Source of the DNA: Bacteroidota bacterium
GTDB taxonomy: Bacteria > Bacteroidota > Ignavibacteria > UBA10030 > UBA8401
DNA length: 64,000 bases
Assembly: GCA_005792285.1 (NCBI GenBank)
Contig: SXSI01000017.1
Coordinates: forward strand, 1-64,000
Direction of reading: 5' to 3'
The position numbers and the translations under genes were made by a program. Below are positions 30,438 to 40,027 of the stretch, one piece after another. Positions within the stretch are counted from its first letter, which is position 1. Each line of letters begins with the position of its first letter. A model generated the notes under the pieces. The model did not search any database, was not told the DNA's origin, and saw only the letters and a list, made by a program, of their open reading frames with translations.

Positions 30438-31709
30438 TTAAATATTTATAGTTAGTAAATCATTCCACTGTGTAGTGTAACATTGCGTAAGTCGTTCTTG
30501 TCGAAGCCGCCACACTCTGTCAACTCCTTGTGCAGCATAACGAACAACATCGCGTCCCATTATTTTATTTAGTCTGTCAAGTGTCTGTGCGGCAATGTTG
30601 AATTTGTCTCGGGAAATTTTTCCGACTTCATCAAATAAATTATTTTGTATGAAGTTTTCAGAAGTCAAACCACTTACAATTATTCCCGCTTTTTTATAAT
30701 TATATCCTTCGCGAAAAATTGATTCGAGTCCGAAAAGAGCATGCCGCAAAAGTTCAATTGTATTATTAGTTGCTGTTGTAATGTGAATTGTGCGGGATTT
30801 ATTATACTGCGGCAACTCGGGTTTAAAAGGATTTGTTTCAATAAAAACAGTTATCAAATTAGCCACAGTTTTTTGCCGGCGAAGTTTTTCTGCACAACGA
30901 GATGTGTAAGTTGAAACTGCTTCACGAATAAGTGAAATATCAGTTGTCGTTTTTCCAAACGAGCATGAAGTACAAATTTCTTTTTTTGATGAACGAATTG
31001 GTTCAAGCATCATGCAAGAAGTTCCGCGTAATTCTTCAGCGATACGCAAACCGACAACAGTATAAATTTTACGAATCCATTCATCTTGCATATTCCGGAG
31101 TTCGAGCGCTGTAGTAATTCCGTATGAACGAAGCGAACGGGAATATTGCCGACCAATTCCCCAAATATCTTCAACGGGAAATGTTGAAAGAACCTCTTCA
31201 ATTTTTTTTTCTTCCGAAATAATAAAAAGACCTTCCGATTTAGAATTCTTTTTCGACAATTTATTTGCAACTTTTGCTAAAGTTTTCGTCGGTGCAATTC
31301 CAATTGAAACAGGAATACCTGTCCACCGTTTTATTTTTGTCTGAAGTCCCCGGGCAAATATTACCAAACGATCAAGTGGAATATTTGCCACATCAAGAAA
31401 TGCTTCGTCAATAGAATATATTTCAATATTAGGAGCATGCTCTGTAAGAATACTCATTACACGATCGGATATATCTCCGTACAAAGCATAATTGGAAGAG
31501 AAGACAGCAACATTATTATCGCGGAGAACATTTTCAATTTTAAACGCAGGAACTCCCATTTTAATTCCGAGCACTTTGGCTTCGTTGGATCTTGCAACAA
31601 TGCATCCGTCGTTATTTGAAAGCACAACCGCTGGACGATTTTTTAATGTGGGACTAAATATGCGCTCGCACGAAATATAAAAATTATTACAGTCAACTAA
31701 TGCAAACAT
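30438..31709 (-). CDS. umuC: Y-family DNA polymerase V catalytic subunit UmuC
   Basis: MFALVDCNNFYISCERIFSPTLKNRPAVVLSNNDGCIVARSNEAKVLGI; YSIDEAFLD. ATG at 31709 preferred over tracked TTG at 31748, which overlaps umuD. Confidence 0.96.
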   Translation of the reverse strand: MFALVDCNNFYISCERIFSPTLKNRPAVVLSNNDGCIVARSNEAKVLGIKMGVPAFKIENVLRDNNVAVFSSNYALYGDISDRVMSILTEHAPNIEIYSIDEAFLDVANIPLDRLVIFARGLQTKIKRWTGIPVSIGIAPTKTLAKVANKLSKKNSKSEGLFIISEEKKIEEVLSTFPVEDIWGIGRQYSRSLRSYGITTALELRNMQDEWIRKIYTVVGLRIAEELRGTSCMMLEPIRSSKKEICTSCSFGKTTTDISLIREAVSTYTSRCAEKLRRQKTVANLITVFIETNPFKPELPQYNKSRTIHITTATNNTIELLRHALFGLESIFREGYNYKKAGIIVSGLTSENFIQNNLFDEVGKISRDKFNIAAQTLDRLNKIMGRDVVRYAAQGVDRVWRLRQERLTQCYTTQWNDLLTINI

Positions 31710-31711
31710 AA

Positions 31712-32161
31712 TTATGGTTTGTGAATAATATAACTTACAACGCCCCAAATTTCAAATTCATTTTCTTTTAAAATTTTAATTGGAGTGAAATCCGGATTTT
31801 CCGGAACGAGATAAATTTCTGATTTAACTTTTTTAATTCTTTTAACAGTAAATTCACCATTCAACATACAGACCGCAATGTCTTTGTTTTTTGCTTCCAA
31901 CGATCTGTCAACAATTAAAATATCACCATCATTTATTCCGGCATTTATCATTGAACTTCCTTTTACACGAACATAAAAAGTAGCAGCAGGATGTGAAATA
32001 AGAAATTTATTAAGGTCGAGTTTTAATTCTACATAATCTTCCGCAGGAGAAGGAAAACCAGCTGCAACTTTAGATGTGAATAGTGGAAGTTTTAATGGCG
32101 TATTTGTATCTGCAGTGTAAAACTCAAGTTTTGTAGAATTATATAATCGTTTAAATTTCAT
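31712..32161 (-). CDS. umuD: UmuD-like S24 (LexA-family) autoprotease
   Basis: Ala-Gly cleavage site VAAGFPSPAEDYVE, KGSSMINAGINDGDILIVDRS, Lys in GEFTVKRI. Confidence 0.94.
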   Translation of the reverse strand: MKFKRLYNSTKLEFYTADTNTPLKLPLFTSKVAAGFPSPAEDYVELKLDLNKFLISHPAATFYVRVKGSSMINAGINDGDILIVDRSLEAKNKDIAVCMLNGEFTVKRIKKVKSEIYLVPENPDFTPIKILKENEFEIWGVVSYIIHKP

Positions 32162-33353
32162 TTGTTGGTAAAGTTAAATCTTCTTCGAATTTTGTTTTCC
32201 TAAATTTTAATTTTGTTGAAATAAATAATGCAGCCAAACAAAAAAGTGCTGCAAGTAAATATGGATAATATGGCTCGCTTTCAAATAATTTTCCAGCAAT
32301 AATTGGCGCAATCGCCATTGATGCAGACATAATTGAACCAAGTACTCCAATAACTTCTCCTTTAGTTTGCGGTGTTGCACTTGCTGCAGCTTGACTTGTA
32401 ATTACAACTCTGATAACAGACTGTCCAATTCCGAGAAATAATATTCCAATGTAAAAAAATAAATTTATTTTCGTTGCCATTAAAAAAAATCCGATTGATA
32501 AAATTGCCATCATTAAATATTCTAGTTTTGATTCAGAAAAATATTTAAGCCAAACCCTCTTTAATAATACTGCTTGATTTACCAAAACTATTGCACCGAG
32601 AAATGAAAATAGAAACCCAGTTACCGTTGAATTGAAATGAAAAACTTTTTGTGCAAATAATGAGAAGACTACCTGCGATAAAACAAATGCGAATGTGAAC
32701 AAAAACCAAGTTGTATATAAAGGTCTTAATTTTTTATCTACAAATGCTTTTTTTAAAGGCATAATTGGATTTATAGAAAATCGTTTTACAGATTTGTTGT
32801 GATGTGATTCCGGTAAAAAAAGAAATGCAATAAGAGCATTCAATAAAGCTAAAATTCCTGTAAACCAAAATGGAAAAGAGATTGAAATGTTACTTAAAAT
32901 TCCGCCGATCATTGGTCCAATCATAAATCCTAATCCAAAAGTTGCACCTGCTAAACCTAAATTTTGAGTTCGTTCTTTATCGTTTCTGGAAATGTCTACC
33001 ATATAACTTTGCAAGGTTGTAAATTTTCCAGCTGCGAGACCATCAACAATTCTTCCCAAAAATAATAACCACAAAGAATTTGCGCTTGCGAAAATAAATA
33101 AACCGATTGCACTTACAATCATTCCCCAAATAATTACTGGCCTTCTACCAACACGATCCGAAAGTACTCCAAGTGAAGGACTGCTGAGAAATGAAAAAAG
33201 TGAAAATGCTGAAAAAAGTAAAGTAATTGTAAATGGTGTCGCTTGAAATTCTTCCAGATAAAATGGAAGAAGTGGAATTACAATTCCAAAGCAAACTACA
33301 TCAACAAATATTGTAAAAAGTATTATTAATTTTTGGCGAGGAAGGTTGTTCAT
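32151..33353 (-). CDS. MFS transporter (multidrug/tetracycline type)
   Basis: 12-TM pattern; FVDVVCFGIVIPLLPFYLEEF, LGVLSDRVGRRPVIIWGM. Overlaps umuD by 11 nt. Confidence 0.88.
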   Translation of the reverse strand: MNNLPRQKLIILFTIFVDVVCFGIVIPLLPFYLEEFQATPFTITLLFSAFSLFSFLSSPSLGVLSDRVGRRPVIIWGMIVSAIGLFIFASANSLWLLFLGRIVDGLAAGKFTTLQSYMVDISRNDKERTQNLGLAGATFGLGFMIGPMIGGILSNISISFPFWFTGILALLNALIAFLFLPESHHNKSVKRFSINPIMPLKKAFVDKKLRPLYTTWFLFTFAFVLSQVVFSLFAQKVFHFNSTVTGFLFSFLGAIVLVNQAVLLKRVWLKYFSESKLEYLMMAILSIGFFLMATKINLFFYIGILFLGIGQSVIRVVITSQAAASATPQTKGEVIGVLGSIMSASMAIAPIIAGKLFESEPYYPYLLAALFCLAALFISTKLKFRKTKFEEDLTLPTNEI

Positions 33354-33418
33354 TTATTATGTTGCTGAATATAATTCGTAAATAACCCAATTAATAATAA
33401 TATTTAAATCAAGTTTCA

Positions 33419-33450
33419 TTTGTTACTAACTTTTTTAATGAATATATTTG
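33419..33450 (+). promoter_or_regulatory. Candidate Bacteroidota-type promoter of rpsT (TTTG-N20-TATATTTG)
   Basis: TTTG 33419-33422; TATATTTG 33443-33450. Confidence 0.65.
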
Positions 33451-33488
33451 CACAACATTTATCATAGATTAATAAAAAAATATAAGTT

Positions 33489-33743
33489 ATGGCTCAACAT
33501 AAATCATCAATAAAAAGAATTCGTTCGACTTCCCGCAGAACTGCGCGTAATGTTACAAAAGTTTCAAAATTGAAAACATTAACTAAAAAAGTTCGTTCCT
33601 TAGAATCAAAAGATCTATCTGCAACAACATTAAAAGAAGCTATTGCCTATTTAGATAAAATGAGACGTAAAGGAATTATTCACAGAAATAAAGCAGCAAA
33701 CCAAAAATCTAAATTAACTCGTTTAGTTAACAAGTTAAAGTAA
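33489..33743 (+). CDS. rpsT: 30S ribosomal protein S20
   Basis: MAQHKSSIKRIRSTSRRTARNVTKVSKLKTLTKKV...MRRKGIIHRNKAANQKSKLTRLVNKL. Confidence 0.95.
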   Translation: MAQHKSSIKRIRSTSRRTARNVTKVSKLKTLTKKVRSLESKDLSATTLKEAIAYLDKMRRKGIIHRNKAANQKSKLTRLVNKLK

Positions 33744-34496
33744 TTACTTTCCCTCTTTTTTTAATTTAGCAATTTCAAAAGAAAGATTTTTTAATTCTAA
33801 AATTCTTTTTTCGAATTCCTCTTTTTCTAAAGGCCTTCTCACAATAAGCGTTTTATATAATCCAATTGCGTCAGCAAACTGTTCCTGATTTGCATAAATT
33901 TCTGCAAGTGTTGGGGTAACTATTGTTGGTTCAAAAGAATCAACATCGGGCAAAGAAGTATTTTCACCATTTTCATTTGGTACAATTTTTTCTGCTTGAG
34001 AAAGTAATTGTGCTATTTCATCAATTTGTTCAGCTTGATTTTTTTCACTTCCACTTTTATTTATTGATAAATATTTATCCAACGAAATCATTTCACTTTC
34101 AGGAAATTGAACTTGATGCTGATTTGAATATTCTTCAAATGTTGGAAAACTCTGAACAACCTCAGGAATAATTTCTTCGGTTGGAATATTTTTGATAAAT
34201 CTTGCAGCTACTTGATTTGTAGGACATTTTTGAATTGCTGTTAAAAAACTCTTTTTGGCTAAAGAATAATTTCCTTTTTTCAAATGAATTTTTCCTAAAA
34301 TAACAAAGGCAGAAACATAATCAGGATATTTTTTGATTCCACTTTCACACAAAGCCAACGCCTCGTCAACTTTTTCAAGTTGTAATAAGCCATCAGATAA
34401 TCGTGCAAATAATGGGGAAGATGGATTTGATTTTAGTTTTTCTGATAGAAAAACTATTTCACTTTCCGAAAATATTTTTTTAGCTACAGTAGTCAT
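33744..34496 (-). CDS. TPR-repeat protein
   Basis: LFARLSDGLLQLEKVDEALALCESGIKKYPDYVSAFVILGKIHLKKGNYSLAKKSFLTAIQKCP. Confidence 0.8.
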   Translation of the reverse strand: MTTVAKKIFSESEIVFLSEKLKSNPSSPLFARLSDGLLQLEKVDEALALCESGIKKYPDYVSAFVILGKIHLKKGNYSLAKKSFLTAIQKCPTNQVAARFIKNIPTEEIIPEVVQSFPTFEEYSNQHQVQFPESEMISLDKYLSINKSGSEKNQAEQIDEIAQLLSQAEKIVPNENGENTSLPDVDSFEPTIVTPTLAEIYANQEQFADAIGLYKTLIVRRPLEKEEFEKRILELKNLSFEIAKLKKEGK

Positions 34497-34567
34497 TTAT
34501 TAATAAAAATGCCGACAAGAAAACTCATCGGCATATATTATACATTGAACTTAATTGTAAAACAATC

Positions 34568-36070
34568 TCAAGCTGATACAACATCAGCGCGTTGAAATCG
34601 CGCGCGTAGTAATATTATTCGTTCCGCAAATGCCAACCTTAAAGATTGATATGACATAAATGCGAATCCAATAAAAAATAAAAGTTGAAATGGAATCGAT
34701 GCTAATTCTAAAAAGTAAATTGAAGTTAAAATGCCAATAAAACAATAAATAGCAAGTGAAAATTCAACCCAAACAGTCCAGTGAATTTTTTTAACTGTGT
34801 ATTGTTTGTTTTTCCAGGAATCATTTTTTTCTTTAATACTGTATTTTGGAGTTCGAACAAATTCAGATTTTATACCAAATAATCCTTCTAAAACAGCACG
34901 TGTATTATTTACAGCAAATCCCATACTTCCAGCCATAAATAACGGAAAGAAATAAATCCGTCTTCTCCAATCGGTGTAAATATCTTTTTGTGAAAATAAA
35001 TAAAAAAGAAATGAGCCGATAAATGCAAAGATAAAAATCGACATCATTTGGAAATAACTTTCATAACCACCGTAATGTTTTATAAACATTAGCGGTAGAT
35101 TTAAAATAGCAGCAACTAAAATAAATGGAAATACAAAATTATTTGTTAAATGAAATGTTGAGTGAACTTTTTTCTTAATTGATAATTTCGACTTCCAAAC
35201 CATTGGAAGTAATTTAATTGCAGTTTCAATTGCACCTTTTGTCCAACGAAATTGTTGAGATTTTAGCGCGTTAATCTCTGCAGGCAATTCTGCTGGAGAA
35301 GTTACATCACGTAAAAATTTAAATTTCCATCCACGGAGTTGTGCTCGATAACTCAAATCAAGATCTTCTGTAAGTGTATCAGCTTGCCAATTTCCGGCAT
35401 CTTCAATACAACTTTTTCTCCAAACGCCACCAGTTCCGTTAAAATTTATAAAGAACCCAGCTTTGTTGCGAACATTTTGTTCAATTACAAAATGACCATC
35501 AAGAGCTAAAGATTGAACTCTAGTTAGCACAGAATAATTTTCGTTCAAATGTTCCCAACGAGTTTGCACCATTCCAATATTTTTATCTGAAAAGAAATAT
35601 GGAATTGTTTCCATTAAGAAATTTTTATTTGGAACAAAGTCCGCATCAAAAATTGCTACAAATTCTCCTTTTGATTTTACGAGACCTTCTTTTAATGCAC
35701 CAGCTTTGAAACCAGATCTGTTTGTTCTGTGAATATGCTTAATGTCAAATCCAAGTTTTTGTTTTTCTTTTACAATATTTTCCACAAGAATAAAAGTATC
35801 ATCGGTTGAATCATCAAGTATCTGAATTTCTAATTTATTAATTGGATATTCAATTTCGCAAACTGAATCTATTAATCTCGGAACAACATATCGTTCATTA
35901 AAAATAGGGAGTTGAATTGTTACAATAGGAAACTCTTTTGGAATTGCTAAAGGATTTTCTTTATCATTTCTATGTTTAAAGTAATGATAAACCATTACAA
36001 ATCCGTGTGATCCAAAAACAAAAAGGATCAAAAGGGAGACAAAATAAATTGTTAAAATTGTGTCTGTCAT
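34568..36070 (-). CDS. Membrane glycosyltransferase family 2 (cellulose synthase-like)
   Basis: VTIQLPIFNERYVVPRLIDSV, DDSTDD, AIFDADFVP, GTGGVWRKSCIEDAGNW, TEDLDLSYRAQLRGW, QQFRWTKG; C-terminal TM segments. Confidence 0.93.
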   Translation of the reverse strand: MTDTILTIYFVSLLILFVFGSHGFVMVYHYFKHRNDKENPLAIPKEFPIVTIQLPIFNERYVVPRLIDSVCEIEYPINKLEIQILDDSTDDTFILVENIVKEKQKLGFDIKHIHRTNRSGFKAGALKEGLVKSKGEFVAIFDADFVPNKNFLMETIPYFFSDKNIGMVQTRWEHLNENYSVLTRVQSLALDGHFVIEQNVRNKAGFFINFNGTGGVWRKSCIEDAGNWQADTLTEDLDLSYRAQLRGWKFKFLRDVTSPAELPAEINALKSQQFRWTKGAIETAIKLLPMVWKSKLSIKKKVHSTFHLTNNFVFPFILVAAILNLPLMFIKHYGGYESYFQMMSIFIFAFIGSFLFYLFSQKDIYTDWRRRIYFFPLFMAGSMGFAVNNTRAVLEGLFGIKSEFVRTPKYSIKEKNDSWKNKQYTVKKIHWTVWVEFSLAIYCFIGILTSIYFLELASIPFQLLFFIGFAFMSYQSLRLAFAERIILLRARFQRADVVSA

Positions 36071-36103
36071 GTTAATATATTTTAAAGTGAATAAAGATTT
36101 TAT

Positions 36104-36592
36104 TTACCAATTTGATACGGTTTGTAAAAGAATATCTTCCGAAATTTTTCTTAATGCTTCTGTAATTGCTTTTTGTCTTTCTTCAAAGTTTCCTGTTTTG
36201 TAATCGCCCCAGTTTGCAAAATCTTTTTCCCACATCATTTTGCGTAATTGTAAATCTTGCAGTGTAATTCTTGTTGAAATAGTAATTCTACGGGAATCAA
36301 CTTTTTCACCTTTTTCAATTACAATTGGAGCATCGCTAACAGCGACAACAGTTCCTTCAATAATTGCATCAGCAGTTGAACGATCTGCGATTGACAAAGT
36401 GTTATCATTTATAAATAAGTCAGTCAACTTTTTTGTTAATTCTTCTTTTAAGTTTGGCTCGCCAAAACCACTTTGATCTTGCATAAGTGGAATTGAAATA
36501 GTTTTCATATGTGGTGGAACAGATGAACCCGTAAATGAATAAATACATCCCGAAAGTGTTGCTAAAATAAATATCCAAAATGCGTTCTTCAT
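36104..36592 (-). CDS. LptE-like outer-membrane lipoprotein
   Basis: Lipobox LATLSGCIYSF; KTISIPLMQDQSGFGEPNLKEELTKKLTDLFINDNTLSIADRSTADAIIEGTV. Confidence 0.8.
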   Translation of the reverse strand: MKNAFWIFILATLSGCIYSFTGSSVPPHMKTISIPLMQDQSGFGEPNLKEELTKKLTDLFINDNTLSIADRSTADAIIEGTVVAVSDAPIVIEKGEKVDSRRITISTRITLQDLQLRKMMWEKDFANWGDYKTGNFEERQKAITEALRKISEDILLQTVSNW

Positions 36593-37722
36593 TTTAAACC
36601 GTACTCCTTAATTTTTCTATACAAAGTTCGCTCACTAATTTTTAAATGTTCTGCGGCAAGACGTCTGTTATTTTGAGAATTATCCAAAGTTTCAATTATT
36701 AATTTTCTTTCCATTTCATCGAGAGAACCATTATGCGAAGGAAGAGCTGGATATTCTCCAACGTGATTTGTGTTTACTGATGAATTTGTTCCTTGAATTA
36801 TTTTTTTAACTTCACTTATATCATTTTTCAAATCTACTAATGCGCGATAAATGAGTGCTCTTTCTTCCAACTCATTTTTAATTGGAAGCATCGGAAGTCC
36901 TCGTTCAACATCGGAATTACTTTGTGTTTGATAATTATTAAGAAAAATTTTAACATCATTTGTAGAAATTAATTTTCCACGATTAATAACTAACATACTT
37001 TCAATTACATTTTTAAGTTCCCTAACATTTCCAGGCCAATAATATTCTTTCAGAATTTCTAAAGCTCCAGTTTCAAAGCCTGAAAAAGTTATATTATTTC
37101 TATTTGCAAAATCAGTTGAAAATTTTGTAGCAAGTGTAGGAATATCTTCAATTCTATCTCTTAAAGGCGGAAGATGAATATTCACAGTTCTTAATCTGTA
37201 ATATAAATCTGCACGAAATAATTTATTTGAAACAAGTGATTGCAAATTCTTATTTGTTGCAGCAATTACACGGACATTTACTCTTTTTGGAGTTGACGAA
37301 CCAACTCTCATAAATTCACCATTTTCTAAAATTCGGAGAAATTTAACTTGAACATTTAATGGAAGTTCACCGATTTCGTCAAGGAAAATTGTACCCCCAT
37401 CAGCAAGTTCAAAATAACCTTTACGCAATTCTGCAGCACCAGTAAACGAACCTTTCTCATGTCCAAAAAGTTCACTCTCAATTATTCCTTCCGGAATGGC
37501 ACCGCAATTTACAGTAATCATCGGTTTTTTAGATCTCGAACTATTCGAATGAATCGCTTGAGAAACTAATTCTTTTCCAACACCACTTTCGCCGGTAATT
37601 AAAACTGTAATATCAGTTGGTGCAACTTGAAGTATTACATAATTAATTTCTTGCATAACTGCAGATGAAGAAACAATACTTTGTTTATTTTCAGTTGGAA
37701 TATTTAATTGAAAATTTGTCAT
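36589..37722 (-). CDS. Sigma-54-dependent transcriptional regulator (AAA+ with Fis-type HTH, no receiver domain)
   Basis: GESGVGKELVSQAIHSNSSR, GAFTGA-type ELFGHEKGSFTGAAELRKGYFELADGGTIFLDEIGE; C-terminal RRLAAEHLKISERTLYRKIKEYGLK. Confidence 0.93.
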   Translation of the reverse strand: MTNFQLNIPTENKQSIVSSSAVMQEINYVILQVAPTDITVLITGESGVGKELVSQAIHSNSSRSKKPMITVNCGAIPEGIIESELFGHEKGSFTGAAELRKGYFELADGGTIFLDEIGELPLNVQVKFLRILENGEFMRVGSSTPKRVNVRVIAATNKNLQSLVSNKLFRADLYYRLRTVNIHLPPLRDRIEDIPTLATKFSTDFANRNNITFSGFETGALEILKEYYWPGNVRELKNVIESMLVINRGKLISTNDVKIFLNNYQTQSNSDVERGLPMLPIKNELEERALIYRALVDLKNDISEVKKIIQGTNSSVNTNHVGEYPALPSHNGSLDEMERKLIIETLDNSQNNRRLAAEHLKISERTLYRKIKEYGLK

Positions 37723-38427
37723 TTATCGTTTTACAAAAATTGCTGTAATTTGATATTTCTGTTTTAACTCAGAGATGTAATTTCTTGCAGATTTTTCAGT
37801 TTCAAATCCTTCAATAAAAACTTGAAATAAAATTGTTGTTGTTTCTTTTTTTTGAATGGAAGTTTGCTTTCCAAGTTTTTGGAAAAAATCTGCTTTTAAT
37901 TTTGCATTCGCTTCATTTACAAATGCTCCAACTTGAACAGCAAAAGGAGAAAAAGTTTTTTCGACTTTAGAATTTTTTTCAGGTTTCGGTGAATTATCAA
38001 CTTCATTATTGAGTACAATTTTTTGTGGTTCTGGTACAATTTGTTTTTTTGGAATATTTAAATATTCAGATTGCGGATATCTTTTTTTTAATGTTTCAAA
38101 AAAGTCGTCACTTTTTTTATACATTCCAATTGCATAGTTATATTCATAAATTCTGTACAATGCATCGTCAGCCCATTCACTTTCTCTAAATTGATTTGCA
38201 ACTTGTTCGTAAAATTGAACAGCTTTAACAGCGTCAACAGTTAAAATCCCTCGAAGATATTTTATTCCCGGATTATCTGAATATTTTTTTTCTAATTCTG
38301 GAAGTTCTTTCAAAATTGCTTCTGCATTTCCATTATAAACCGACATAATTTTATTTCGAACAATTTCATTCACAGATTGTGTTTGCGGGAAGAAGAAAAG
38401 AAGCATATAAATTGTAAAATATATCAT
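37723..38427 (-). CDS. SPOR-domain protein with TPR-like N-terminal region
   Basis: FAVQVGAFVNEANAKLKADFFQKLGKQTSIQKKE...FQVFIEGFETEKSARNYISELK. Confidence 0.8.
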   Translation of the reverse strand: MIYFTIYMLLFFFPQTQSVNEIVRNKIMSVYNGNAEAILKELPELEKKYSDNPGIKYLRGILTVDAVKAVQFYEQVANQFRESEWADDALYRIYEYNYAIGMYKKSDDFFETLKKRYPQSEYLNIPKKQIVPEPQKIVLNNEVDNSPKPEKNSKVEKTFSPFAVQVGAFVNEANAKLKADFFQKLGKQTSIQKKETTTILFQVFIEGFETEKSARNYISELKQKYQITAIFVKR

Positions 38428-39758
38428 TCAACAATCCTTCCAAAAAGTGTTGCAGAGTTTGATTTTATAATTTGAACATTCACTAAATCACCACGTTGGG
38501 CATTACCTTTTTCGAATACAACAATTTTATTTGTTTCAGTTCTACCGAACCAATCATTGGTTGATTTTGAGCTTTCTTTTTCTGTAAGCACCGAAAAAGT
38601 TTTTCCAATAAGTTTGCTATTTATTGTTGAAGCAATTTCATTTTGAATTTCAATAATTTGATTTAGTCGCGAACTTTTAATTTCACTCGAAACTGAATCA
38701 CCCATTTCCCATGCTTTAGTATTTTCTCGTGGAGAATATTTAAACATAAAAGCTCCATCATACTTCACCTCTTTTAAAAAATCAACAGTTAACTGATGAT
38801 CTTCATCTGTCTCAGTTGGAAAACCGACAATAATATCTGTCGTAAACGAAACATCAGGAATTTGTTTTTTTATTTTTTCAACTAAACCATAATAATGTTC
38901 GATGTTATAAGTTCGATTCATTAATTGTAAAATTCGATTCGATGCAGATTGAACAGGAAGGTGAATATAATTACAAAGATTTTTATGTGAAGCAATTGTT
39001 TCAATTAGTTTGTCGGACATATCTTGAGGATGCGATGTTGTAAATCTTATTCGCATTGTTGAAGCAACACGACTTACCTCGGTCATTAAATCTGCAAAAT
39101 CAAATTTATCATCTCGATATGAATTTACATTTTGTCCGATAAGATTAATTTCTTTAAATCCACTTTCTTTAAGTTGAATAACTTCCTCGAGAATACTATT
39201 TAAAGATCTACTTCTCTCACGACCACGCGTAAATGGAACAACACAAAAACTACAAAACTTATCACAACCTCGCATAATAGAAATCCATGCAAAAAAATTA
39301 TTTGTTCGAAGTGGAGTTATGTCGTCATAAGTTTCAACTCGTGAAAGACGAACAGCAATTCCTGGAGTTTCCTCTTTTGCTTCATTTATTAATTCAGGAA
39401 GTTTTCGATATTCATCTGGACCGACAACAATATCAACAATATTATTATTTTCGATTAATTCTGTTCGCAATCGTTCTGCCATACAACCAACAATTCCAAT
39501 TATAACATTTGGATTTTTTTTCTTGTAGTAACGTAAATGTTTTAATCGCTCATGAATTTTTTGTTCCGCATTATCTCGTATGCTGCAAGTATTTAAAATA
39601 ATAACATCTGCATTATCAGCTTGTTCCATATGACTGAAACCATTTTTATTTAGAAGTCCGGATATAATTTCACTATCGGCTGTATTCATTTGACAGCCAT
39701 AAGTTTCAATATAAAAACCACGCAAAGTAGTTGGAATTTCTAGAATTTCTTCTTTCAT
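38424..39758 (-). CDS. miaB: tRNA-2-methylthio-N6-dimethylallyladenosine synthase
   Basis: FYIETYGCQMNTADSEI; IMRGCDKFCSFCVVPFTRGRERSR; C-terminal TRAM. ATG at 39758 preferred over tracked 39818. Confidence 0.95.
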   Translation of the reverse strand: MKEEILEIPTTLRGFYIETYGCQMNTADSEIISGLLNKNGFSHMEQADNADVIILNTCSIRDNAEQKIHERLKHLRYYKKKNPNVIIGIVGCMAERLRTELIENNNIVDIVVGPDEYRKLPELINEAKEETPGIAVRLSRVETYDDITPLRTNNFFAWISIMRGCDKFCSFCVVPFTRGRERSRSLNSILEEVIQLKESGFKEINLIGQNVNSYRDDKFDFADLMTEVSRVASTMRIRFTTSHPQDMSDKLIETIASHKNLCNYIHLPVQSASNRILQLMNRTYNIEHYYGLVEKIKKQIPDVSFTTDIIVGFPTETDEDHQLTVDFLKEVKYDGAFMFKYSPRENTKAWEMGDSVSSEIKSSRLNQIIEIQNEIASTINSKLIGKTFSVLTEKESSKSTNDWFGRTETNKIVVFEKGNAQRGDLVNVQIIKSNSATLFGRIVE

Positions 39759-39932
39759 GAGGAGCAAAGATACAACCCATACTGACAAATAGTCAACCAA
39801 AATTCGGTTTATTAACAAAAATTAATGTAATCGCAATTATTAAAATTCACCTAATAATATAAGTCTGAAATTAAAATCCATCTTAAATAAATTCGAGAGT
39901 ACAATAAGAATCCTATAATTCCCAAATTTTAC

Positions 39933-39960
39933 TTGACTTTACAGTAATATTGCGTACTTT
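39933..39960 (+). promoter_or_regulatory. Candidate mraZ promoter (TTGACT-N16-TACTTT)
   Basis: TTGACT 39933-39938, TACTTT 39955-39960, immediately upstream of the TGGGT repeats. Confidence 0.5.
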
Positions 39961-39971
39961 GAACAAAAAAG

Positions 39972-39996
39972 TGGGTAGAAGTGGGTAAGTGAGGGT
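39972..39996 (+). promoter_or_regulatory. Candidate MraZ operator: TGGGT-N5-TGGGT-N5-AGGGT
   Basis: Exact 10-bp-phased repeats at 39972, 39982 and 39992 just upstream of mraZ. Confidence 0.8.
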
Positions 39997-40027
39997 TTTG
40001 CTCAACACTTTTTTAGAGAGAAGAAAA

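Noticed and set aside
31710-31748. Extended umuC N-terminus (MGRCKLYYSQTII)
   Set aside because: TTG start overlaps umuD; homology begins at MFALVDCNNFY (31709).
39759-39818. Extended miaB N-terminus (MLINRILVDYLSVWVVSLLL)
   Set aside because: ATG at 39758 (MKEEIL) is a better start; the extension has no family support.
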